Shown in pieces: positions 56,311-62,930 of a stretch of 62,930 nt of DNA (the first letter of the stretch is position 1; every line of letters starts with the position of its first letter). The position numbers and the translations under genes were made by a program. The notes beneath the pieces are model-generated. The model was not told where the DNA came from. It worked only from the letters and a program-made list of their open reading frames with translations, and made no database searches. Source of the DNA: Methylocystaceae bacterium (GTDB lineage: Bacteria > Pseudomonadota > Alphaproteobacteria > Rhizobiales > Beijerinckiaceae); the NCBI GenBank assembly GCA_009773555.1, contig WSXZ01000009.1:1-62930 (forward strand), written 5' to 3'.

Positions 56311-57909
56311 GTGATCCTTGGCGTCGGTCATTTCTATCGTCTGGCGCGCGCCGGCTATATCATGGCGCGCGAAGGCGTCTTTGCGCTCCTCGATCCGGCG
56401 CTTCTGCCGCCGGCGGCGGCGCCGCTGGTGCGCTTCGCCAATCTCTTCGCGGGCGGCAAGCGCGACGGCGCCGGGCGAGCGCTGGTGCGCGCGCTGGCGC
56501 AGATCGGCCCCTCCTATGTGAAGCTCGGGCAGTTTCTGGCGACGCGCCCTGACATCGTCGGGGGAGAGATCGCCGATGCGCTGACCGCGCTGCAGGACCG
56601 GATGGAGCCGTTCGGCCGCGACAAGGCCGTCGCGATCATCGAAAAGTCGCTGGGCCGAAGCATCGACGAGCTGTTTGTGTCTTTTGGCGAGCCTGTCGCC
56701 GCCGCCTCCGTCGCGCAGGTGCATGTCGCGCAGGCGCAATACAAGGAGGGCGTGCGCAAGGTTGCGGTGAAAGTGCTGCGGCCGGGCATTGAAGGCCGAT
56801 TCGCGCTCGATCTGCGCGACATGTATCGCGTGGCGCGGCTGGCTGAGCGCTATTCCTCGGAAGCGCGCCGGCTGCGCATGATCGAGGTCGTCGATACGCT
56901 CGCGCGCACCGTCAGGCTTGAAACCGACTTTCGTCTCGAGGCGGCGGCCGCGTCCGAATTCGCCGACAATGTCGCCGGCGATCCGGAGATTCACGTGCCC
57001 AGCGTCGACTGGAGCCGTACCGATCGCGAAGTGCTGACGCTCGAATGGGTCGACGGCGTTCCGCTCTCGGACATCGAGCGGGTCGCCGCCGAGGGCTACG
57101 ACCTCAAGGCGATCGGCCGCAACGTGCTGCAGTCGTTCCTGCGCCATGCGATGCGCGACGGCTTTTTTCACGCCGACATGCATCAGGGCAATCTCTTCGT
57201 CGACAAGCGAGGCCGGCTCGTCGCCATCGACTTCGGCATCATGGGACGGCTGGGGCTGAAGGAGCGCCGGTTCCTCGCCGAAATCCTCTACGGCTTCATC
57301 ATTCGCGATTATAAGCGCGTCGCCGAGGTTCATTTCGAGGCGGGCTATGTTCCCGCCAGCCATTCCATCGAAGAATTTTCGCAGGCGCTGCGCGCGATCG
57401 GCGAGCCGATGCATACGATCAACGCCGCCGATATTTCTATGGCGCGGCTGCTGACGCTGCTCTTCGAAGTGACGGCGCTCTTCGACATGCGCACGCGCAC
57501 CGAACTGGTGCTGCTGCAAAAGACCATGGTCGTCGCCGAAGGCGTCGCCCGCGCCTATGATCCCAAGCTCGACATCTGGAAAACCTGCGATCCGGTGGTG
57601 CGTTCCTGGATCGAGGAGAATCTCGGGGTCAAGGCGAAGATCGAGGACGCGAGCAGAAGTCTCACGGAGCTGGCGAAGCTCGCGACGCGGCTGCCGCAGA
57701 CATTGCAGGACGCCGAAACGGCGATTCAGCGGGTGAGCGAAATGTCGGAGCGCGGCGTCGATCTTTCGCCGCGCTCGATCGAGGCGCTGGGCGAGACGCG
57801 CCGCCGCTATGTGGATTTTCGGGCGCTAAGCGGGCGTAGGATCACGGAAGTCGCGCGCAGCTTAGCCTTTCGCGAGGGCTCGCGAAGCGCATGGCGGGAT
57901 CGGGCGTGA
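56311..57909 (+). CDS. ubiB: Ubiquinone synthesis protein UbiB (C-terminus altered)
   Basis: A 532-residue member of the UbiB/ABC1 atypical kinase family needed for aerobic ubiquinone synthesis. Motifs include IGPSYVKLGQFLATRPDIVG (KxGQ), PVAAASVAQVHVAQ, VAVKVLRPG, MRDGFFHADMHQGNLFVD and AIDFGIMGRLG. I take GTG 56311 (ILGVGHFYRLARAG); an earlier TTG at 56263 is possible. Other UbiB proteins end in one or two membrane helices, absent here: the last 40 residues are charged and run into a fragment of another gene. The join lies near 57840. Membrane anchoring may be lost. Confidence 0.88.
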   Translation: MILGVGHFYRLARAGYIMAREGVFALLDPALLPPAAAPLVRFANLFAGGKRDGAGRALVRALAQIGPSYVKLGQFLATRPDIVGGEIADALTALQDRMEPFGRDKAVAIIEKSLGRSIDELFVSFGEPVAAASVAQVHVAQAQYKEGVRKVAVKVLRPGIEGRFALDLRDMYRVARLAERYSSEARRLRMIEVVDTLARTVRLETDFRLEAAAASEFADNVAGDPEIHVPSVDWSRTDREVLTLEWVDGVPLSDIERVAAEGYDLKAIGRNVLQSFLRHAMRDGFFHADMHQGNLFVDKRGRLVAIDFGIMGRLGLKERRFLAEILYGFIIRDYKRVAEVHFEAGYVPASHSIEEFSQALRAIGEPMHTINAADISMARLLTLLFEVTALFDMRTRTELVLLQKTMVVAEGVARAYDPKLDIWKTCDPVVRSWIEENLGVKAKIEDASRSLTELAKLATRLPQTLQDAETAIQRVSEMSERGVDLSPRSIEALGETRRRYVDFRALSGRRITEVARSLAFREGSRSAWRDRA

Positions 57910-58172
57910 CGGTGAACGCCATATTGCCGGGACCGACCCTTTCAGAAGGGGTCGCGGAGATGCTCGAGGCCGAACGGCAAAAATCCGGCAAGCCAATCGA
58001 AATCGTCGCGACGGAATTCCTGACGTCGCAAAGACCGACATCGATCATTCAGCGCGTGACCAGCGTCGAGGAAGTCGCCAATCTTGCCGTTTATCTCGCC
58101 TCACCCCTGTCGTCGGCGACGACGGGGGCGGGACTGCGCGTTGACGGCGGCGTCGCCGAGTCGCTGATATGA
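57849..58172 (+). pseudogene. Short-chain dehydrogenase C-terminal remnant
   Basis: A frame with a good match only to the C-terminal half of an SDR: AQLSLSRGLAKRMAGSGVTVNAILPGPTLSEGV, then TSVEEVANLAVYLASPLSSATTGAGLRVDGG. The cofactor-binding Gly motif and the catalytic Tyr-x3-Lys are missing. In this frame a stop precedes the homology at 57837-57839, and the fragment overlaps the final codons of ubiB in another frame. It looks like the leftover of a deletion that fused ubiB with an SDR gene. Confidence 0.75.
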
Positions 58173-58175
58173 GCG

Positions 58176-58613
58176 CTACTTCACCCCGACCAACTCGACA
58201 TCGAAGATCAGCCAGGCGTTCGGCGGAATGACGCCGCCGGCGCCGCGCGCGCCGTAGCCGAGGTCCGGCGGGATGACCAATGTGCGCTTGCCGCCGACCT
58301 TCATGCCTTCAACGCCTTCGTCCCAGCCCTTGATCACCTGACCCTGGCCCAGCCGGAATTCGAACGGTTGGCCGCGATCATGCGACGAGTCGAACTTCTT
58401 GCCCTTCTCGCCATTGTTGTAGAGCCAGCCGGTGTAATGCATGACCGCCGTCTGACCGATCTTGGGGGTCGCGCCGGTCCCGACCTTCGCGTCCTTATAC
58501 TGAAGGCCGGTCACGCTTTTCGTCATTTCCGCTTCCGCGCGCGCGTCAACGGTGAGCGCGAGGCTTGCGACGGCGGCGACGGCGGCCAGCAATGTTTTGG
58601 AGACAAGGCGCAT
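58176..58613 (-). CDS. Secreted FKBP-type peptidyl-prolyl isomerase
   Basis: A 145-residue FKBP with a signal peptide ending near ARA. The fold is shown by VMHYTGWLYNNGEKGKKFDSSHDRGQPFEFRLGQGQVIKGWDEGVEGMKVGGKRTLVIPPDLGYG and the C-terminal FDVELVGVK. It should catalyse proline isomerisation in the periplasm. It converges with the SDR remnant. Confidence 0.92.
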   Translation of the reverse strand: MRLVSKTLLAAVAAVASLALTVDARAEAEMTKSVTGLQYKDAKVGTGATPKIGQTAVMHYTGWLYNNGEKGKKFDSSHDRGQPFEFRLGQGQVIKGWDEGVEGMKVGGKRTLVIPPDLGYGARGAGGVIPPNAWLIFDVELVGVK

Positions 58614-58676
58614 CTTTTCGTTCCTCCAGCTTGTTTGAATCGCCGATCGAGCGCCTCACGTCGAGGAAACCCGAAC

Positions 58677-59678
58677 CTATTCCAGCACGCCCGTGTCGCG
58701 GGCGAGCTGCAGCAAATCCTTCTGCGGCCGCGCGCCGACGTGAGAGATGATCTCCGCCGCGGCGAGCGCGCCGAGCATCGCGCTGCGCTCATGCGGCAAG
58801 TCCTGCGTATAGCCGGCGAGAAAGCCGGCGGCGAAGAGGTCGCCCGCGCCGGTCGTGTCGACCACCGCATCGACAGGACAGGCCGGCGCGGCGAGGGCGC
58901 TCGCGCCATTCGCGACGACGCAGCCCTTTTCCGACCGCGTGACGACGCCAAGAAGTCCGTCTTCGGCGCGCAGCGCCGCGAGCGCCGTCTCGAAATCGCC
59001 GGTCTGATAGAGCGCGTGCAATTCGCTTTCATTGGCGAAAACGATGTCGACCACCCGATCGCGGATGAGAGAGAGAAATTCGCCGCGATAGCGATCGACG
59101 CAGAAACTGTCGGAAAGGGTGATCGCCACCTTGCGTCCGTTGGCGCGCGAGATCTTCGCCGCCTTCAGGAAGGCCTCCTTGGCGCCGGGCGGGTCCCAGA
59201 GATAGCCCTCCATGTAGAGGACCTTCGCGCGCGCGACCGTCTCCTCGTCGATGTCCGTCGGGGCGAGCGCCTGACAGGCGCCGAGGAACGTGTTCATCGT
59301 GCGCTGGCCGTCCGGCGTCACGAAAATCAAACAGCGCGCGGTCGCGGCGCCGTCCGCGGCCGCCGGCGTGTCGAAGGCGACGCCGGCCTTGCGGATGTCA
59401 TGCGCGAATTCGCGCCCCGCGTCGTCTTCCTTGACCTTGCCGACGAATCCCGCGGCGCGCCCCAGGCTCGCAAGGCCCGCCATGGTGTTGGCGGCCGAGC
59501 CGCCGGAAATAACCGTCGTCGGGCCCATCGCTGTATAAAGTTCAGCGGCCCGCGCTTCGTCGACCAGCGTCATCGAGCCTTTGCGCAGTCCGGCCTGCAG
59601 CAAATCGTCGTCCTCGGCGCGCGCGATCGTGTCGACGATGGCGTTGCCAATGCCCAGAACATCAAATGATAAGGTCAT
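58677..59678 (-). CDS. PfkB-family kinase (adenosine kinase-like)
   Basis: A 333-residue ribokinase-family enzyme. FDVLGIGNAIVDTI and SGGSAANT form the N-terminal signature, and DTTGAGDLFAAGFL carries the catalytic aspartate and anion hole near the C-terminus. The GNAIVD and FANESE patterns fit the alphaproteobacterial group annotated as adenosine kinase. ATG 59678 (MTLSFDVLG) is preferred to the start ten residues earlier. Substrate is likely adenosine, not proven. Confidence 0.9.
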   Translation of the reverse strand: MTLSFDVLGIGNAIVDTIARAEDDDLLQAGLRKGSMTLVDEARAAELYTAMGPTTVISGGSAANTMAGLASLGRAAGFVGKVKEDDAGREFAHDIRKAGVAFDTPAAADGAATARCLIFVTPDGQRTMNTFLGACQALAPTDIDEETVARAKVLYMEGYLWDPPGAKEAFLKAAKISRANGRKVAITLSDSFCVDRYRGEFLSLIRDRVVDIVFANESELHALYQTGDFETALAALRAEDGLLGVVTRSEKGCVVANGASALAAPACPVDAVVDTTGAGDLFAAGFLAGYTQDLPHERSAMLGALAAAEIISHVGARPQKDLLQLARDTGVLE

Positions 59679-59838
59679 GAGCGTCGTTAATCCGTTCAGG
59701 GAAGGCAATTGGGCGGCGGCGCGCCGCAGGCGCGTTGTTTAGCATTGCGCCGCGGTCCCGTCGATCACATGCGAGGCGTTCGCGAAATCCGCGAAACGCG
59801 GCGGCCGGGCGCCGCGCCGTCCGAGTATGGATTTGCGG

Positions 59839-60369
59839 CTATCGGCTAATCGGCGACAGGATCACCTCGATGATGATGACGAACAGCGCCGCCGCGAAGA
59901 AGGCCGGCGCCGGGCGCAGCGACACGTGCCGGAACAGGAAGGCGTACATGAACACCATCCAAATCAGAATGGGAAAGAGCAGAAAGCGCAGCAGCTTTTC
60001 GGTCGGCAAGGGCGGCGGCAGGGCGATGCCGAAGAGGAGGTGCAGGATCGTATAGATGAGCGCCGCAAGCCCGCTCATGATGGCGAGCGCCGTGGCGGTG
60101 CGCTGAAACTTTGCGTCCTCTTTCAGAACGCGCAGCAGGCCGTAGGTTCCGCCGTAGAGAAGGACGACGCTCAGCACGCCGTAGATCAGGCTCCCGAGCA
60201 GCGAATGGTTGAACGACTGCGCGATCGCCTGAAGCACGCCATAGGCGCCGAAAGCGCCCCACATCAATTCGCGCGAATCCGGCAGCGAGAGCTGCGACGC
60301 TTCGAGATTGATCATCTTGAGCACGGTCTGCGGCGTCTGCTGATTGAGAAGCGGAATATTGATCGGCAT
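59839..60369 (-). CDS. Conserved hypothetical membrane protein
   Basis: A 176-residue protein with about five predicted membrane helices (LLGSLIYGVLSVVLLYGGTYGLL, ATALAIMSGLAALIYTILHLLFGIALP, FLLFPILIWMVFMYAFLF, AFFAAALFVIIIEVIL). The N-terminus MPINIPLLNQQTPQTVLKMI is polar. I take ATG 60369; the extension upstream is less hydrophobic. Family unknown; no enzymatic motif. It stands between the PfkB kinase and the surface-sugar genes. Confidence 0.6.
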   Translation of the reverse strand: MPINIPLLNQQTPQTVLKMINLEASQLSLPDSRELMWGAFGAYGVLQAIAQSFNHSLLGSLIYGVLSVVLLYGGTYGLLRVLKEDAKFQRTATALAIMSGLAALIYTILHLLFGIALPPPLPTEKLLRFLLFPILIWMVFMYAFLFRHVSLRPAPAFFAAALFVIIIEVILSPISR

Positions 60370-60555
60370 GGAGAGCGTTTCCGTTTTTGGCGTGGGAGAA
60401 GGCGAAAGCCCTACCCGCATTGGAAGCGAAAAGCCGTGTGGCCCAGCGCGCCGCAAGAGCGCTGGCCGGGCCGCACGGCCAATTGGCGCCTCTCTAACAT
60501 GCTTTGAGGGAGCGCGGAAATCCGGCGTTCTCATGGTGCAACGCAAACCAGCAGG

Positions 60556-61983
60556 CTAGGGCAGGCGCCGGCTCCAGTCCTCACGCGCGACCACCTCGAC
60601 GATGCGCCGCGCGGCCTCGCGCCAGGCGACGCGCAAGACCTGGTCCGGGTCGGCGACGCGGCGGCCGTCGAGAAAGTCGGCGATCGTCTCCGCCAGCGCC
60701 TTGGCGTTATTGACCTGAAAATAGAGCGCGCCGGCCCGTCCGACCTCGCGAAAGACCGGGATGTCGCTGCAGATGACCGGGCGGCCGCGGCGCGCCGCCT
60801 CGACGATCGGCAGGCCGAACCCTTCGGCATAGGAGGGGAAGATCAGCGCCGCCGCGTGGTCGTAGAGAAACGAAAGCTCGTCGTCGTCCGCGTCGTCGAA
60901 CCAGAACAGCCGACGGCCGAATTCCTTGTGTCCGAGAATTTCGCTTGCCACCGCTTCTTCGAACCAGCCGCGCCGGCCCACAAAGACGATCCGGACATCG
61001 CGGCCACTCGCCCAAAGGTCTTCACAGGCGCGAAGGGCGACGCGCTGACCCTTGCGCGGTTCGATCGTGCCGACGACGAGAAAGACCGGCGCATCGCCGG
61101 CGACAGCCGCTTTGATTTTGTCGCGCGGCGCGGCGTCTGCGCGCAGCGCAAGATCGGAGCCGCAGTGAAACCAGCCGATCTTAAGACCAGGACGATGCGG
61201 CAGCCCTTGCGCGGCGACATAGTCGGCGACTTCGTCGGCGACGGTTCGCGAAATCGCCAGGAAACTGTCGCTCTCGAGGAGCGCCTTGCGCAGCCAGGCG
61301 CGATAGCGCGGCACCGTCACTTCGTGGCAGGCGTGCGGATAAAGCTCCGGAATGAGATCGAAGATGCAGGTGACGACCTCGCCGCCCGCGTCCCGAATCT
61401 TCGCAAAAACCGGCGCGAGTTCGTCGAAAGCGTTCCAGCTGTCAGAAAGCATCAGAAAGCGGTCGCCTCCGGCGATCGCAATCTCGGAGTCGGGCGCAGC
61501 GTCTCCGCCGACAAGTTCGGCGATGAAGCCATTGGCGGTCAGCAGCCGGCCATCCTCGCAGCGTGCCGCCAGAACCGGCAGGTCGAAGCTTTCGCCGCTA
61601 TAGAGGCCGCGCGTCACTTCCTTGACCACGCGCTGAATGCCGGTGCCGGCGTCGCGCTTGATCGTTCCCGTCACATCGACCAGCAGCCTTCGCGCCGGCA
61701 GCGGCGCGCCTCGAGCGGCCGGCGCGACTTCACCGGACGCCGACGGCGTCGTCGCGTCGGGCGGCGGCGGGCGAAAACGCGTGACGACAGCGTTGGCGGC
61801 GTCGGCGAGAAACGCTTCGACAGGCCGAAGAAAGCGATAGATGTGGCCGGAGACCGAATAGATCAGCCGATAGCGCTCGTGGGTCAGATGCAGGAGTTCG
61901 GCGCGCAGATAATCGAGCTGAAATTCGAGCAGACGGAGGCGTTCGCGGTCCTGCTCGGGCTCTCGGTTTTGCCGCTCGCTCAT
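60556..61983 (-). CDS. Family 4 glycosyltransferase
   Basis: A 475-residue protein. The first 75 residues are an Arg/Glu-rich helix (LRLLEFQLDYLRAELLHLTHERYRLIYSV), likely coiled coil. The C-terminal GT-B domain has VFLVVGTIEPRKGQRVALRACEDLW, FWFDDADDDELSFLYDHAAALIFPSYAEGFGLPIVEAARRGRPVI with the E-x7-E motif. It likely elongates a surface glycan. It is eleven bases downstream of the epimerase/reductase gene on the same strand, so they form a surface-polysaccharide operon continuing beyond the window. Confidence 0.9.
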   Translation of the reverse strand: MSERQNREPEQDRERLRLLEFQLDYLRAELLHLTHERYRLIYSVSGHIYRFLRPVEAFLADAANAVVTRFRPPPPDATTPSASGEVAPAARGAPLPARRLLVDVTGTIKRDAGTGIQRVVKEVTRGLYSGESFDLPVLAARCEDGRLLTANGFIAELVGGDAAPDSEIAIAGGDRFLMLSDSWNAFDELAPVFAKIRDAGGEVVTCIFDLIPELYPHACHEVTVPRYRAWLRKALLESDSFLAISRTVADEVADYVAAQGLPHRPGLKIGWFHCGSDLALRADAAPRDKIKAAVAGDAPVFLVVGTIEPRKGQRVALRACEDLWASGRDVRIVFVGRRGWFEEAVASEILGHKEFGRRLFWFDDADDDELSFLYDHAAALIFPSYAEGFGLPIVEAARRGRPVICSDIPVFREVGRAGALYFQVNNAKALAETIADFLDGRRVADPDQVLRVAWREAARRIVEVVAREDWSRRLP

Positions 61984-61993
61984 GACCGCTTGC

Positions 61994-62930
61994 TCATGAC
62001 GGCGCCGTTGTGGCCTGCGCTTGGGCGGCGCGAGCGTCGTCGAGGAGCGCCTGCAGCATGTCGTCGATGTCGTGGCGGGGACGCCAGCCGGTCGCTTTTG
62101 TCAGTCTCGTCGCGTCGCAGGCGACGCTGGCGATGTCGCTTTCAGGGCGCAGCAGCGCCGGATCGACCTCGATCTCAAATTGCGCCCTTGCCTGTCCGCG
62201 CAGCCGCTCGAGCAGCGCCTGCATGCGATGCGCCCTGCCCGAAGCGATGTTGAAGATCGACACGGAGGCGGGCAGATCCCGCGCACTTGCGATCAGCCGC
62301 ATATAGGCGTCGATGACGTCGCGCACGTCGAGGAAATCGCGGGCCTTGGAGAGATCGCCGACCATGAGGCGGGGCTCGGCGCGGCCGGTCTCGATCGCGG
62401 CGATCTGCGCGGCGAAGGAGGCGAGGGCGAAGTTGCGATTGCGCTGGCCCGGTCCGGAATGATTGACCGGGCGCGCCAAGATGAGCCGACCCTTGGGCGC
62501 CAGCAGATCGGAAAGCGCGCTCTCGGCGGCGACCTTCGAGCGGCTGTAGACGTCCACCGGCCGCAACGGGGCGTCCTCGTTCAACACCCCGTCGCGAAAG
62601 CTTGCGCCATAGGCCGCCGCGGTTGAGGCGAAGAGAAAAACAGCCGTGGGGCAGTGACGGGCGATCGCCGCCCCCAGCGCGAAGGAGCCATGAAAATTCA
62701 CCCGCCAGGTCAGTTCGGCGGCGTGCAGCGCCTGTGCGATCGACGACTGACCCGCAAGATGCACGACGAGATCGGGACGCAAGCGCGCAATCAGCGCGTC
62801 GATCGCGGCTTCATCGACAAGATCTGCGATAGCTGCGGCGAAAGCCTCATGGCCGCCGCGTTCGCCGGGACGCAGCAGCAGCGACCGCGTCGCCTGCGGA
62901 TAGGCCTCGGCCAAAGCGGCGCAGAGGTGC
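61994..62930 (-). CDS. NAD-dependent epimerase/dehydratase (GDP-6-deoxymannose reductase-like), 5' partial
   Basis: The frame is open to the right edge and its first residues (HLCAALAEAYPQATRSL) follow where the Rossmann GxxGxxG should be, so the start lies outside. The extended-SDR core has VVHLAGQSSI, the catalytic Tyr-x3-Lys in YSRSKVAAE with Ser in FASTAAAYG, RPVNHSGPGQ, and the substrate-domain segment ARDFLDVRDVIDAYMRLI. This pattern fits RMD/GMD-type sugar-nucleotide enzymes making GDP-rhamnose-like sugars. It begins the surface-sugar operon with the glycosyltransferase. Confidence 0.85.
   Translation of the reverse strand, partial: HLCAALAEAYPQATRSLLLRPGERGGHEAFAAAIADLVDEAAIDALIARLRPDLVVHLAGQSSIAQALHAAELTWRVNFHGSFALGAAIARHCPTAVFLFASTAAAYGASFRDGVLNEDAPLRPVDVYSRSKVAAESALSDLLAPKGRLILARPVNHSGPGQRNRNFALASFAAQIAAIETGRAEPRLMVGDLSKARDFLDVRDVIDAYMRLIASARDLPASVSIFNIASGRAHRMQALLERLRGQARAQFEIEVDPALLRPESDIASVACDATRLTKATGWRPRHDIDDMLQALLDDARAAQAQATTAPS

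Overview
The window is GC-rich, densely coded DNA from an alphaproteobacterium, most likely a member of the Rhizobiales. This rests on the gene families and layout: split GcvPA/GcvPB, a metX-metW pair, HspQ, a TIGR02301 protein, an alphaproteobacterial UbiE/UbiB pair, and a CitE-like CoA-ester lyase of the type often seen in methylotrophs. A Methylocystis- or Methylosinus-like methanotroph is my best guess, but no methane-oxidation gene is present. No rRNA, tRNA or CRISPR array was seen.

Layout. 1-7.4 kb: an SbmA/YddA-like membrane domain cut by the window edge, a broken VIT1/CCC1 transporter, a cupin, a broken methyltransferase, a large L,D-transpeptidase and an esterase. 7.4-11.8 kb: a Ser/Thr phospho-signalling operon on the minus strand (FHA-TM-trypsin-like protease, PP2C phosphatase, kinase with Sel1 repeats). 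12-17.1 kb: a two-component system divergent from a DUF2946-like Cys protein and a TonB-dependent receptor. 17.2-25.5 kb: leuA with a leader peptide and attenuator-like hairpins, a GNAT enzyme, pyrophosphatase, small secreted proteins, an M15 peptidase, a Crp/Fnr regulator and metX-metW. 25.6-30.2 kb is accessory DNA: palindromic repeats, a TacA-TacT-type toxin-antitoxin pair, a PD-(D/E)XK-like protein next to a serine-recombinase remnant, a hydrolase, a glycosyltransferase and a ParDE pair. 30.4-36 kb: a Kef-type antiporter, a frameshifted anion transporter, an S24 repressor with a perfect palindromic operator, and a dihaem peroxidase. 36-40.6 kb: the complete gcvT-H-PA-PB operon behind a tandem glycine riboswitch. 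40.7-51.8 kb: hspQ, a CoA-ester lyase, mntH, oxalate decarboxylase, a phosphatase-Nudix fusion, pdxH, a FAD-linked dehydrogenase and an RNA methyltransferase. 52-62.9 kb: tlyA, an ABC-2 exporter, mutM, ubiE, ubiB fused to an SDR remnant, an FKBP, a PfkB kinase, and two cell-surface sugar genes at the right edge.

The most unusual global feature is a series of small internal deletions in otherwise well-conserved genes. Three cause frameshifts (VIT1-like about 1254, methyltransferase about 3189, anion transporter about 33196). Three are in frame and remove conserved segments (GcvPB about 36777, CoA-ester lyase about 41346, FAD-linked dehydrogenase about 49784). There are also truncation remnants: a recombinase at 27141-27407 and an SDR at 57849-58172. 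Either this locus has suffered many microhomology-type deletions or the assembly lost short segments; raw reads would decide. At least three copies of a roughly 108-bp REP/BIME element, and two other palindromic elements, sit between genes.
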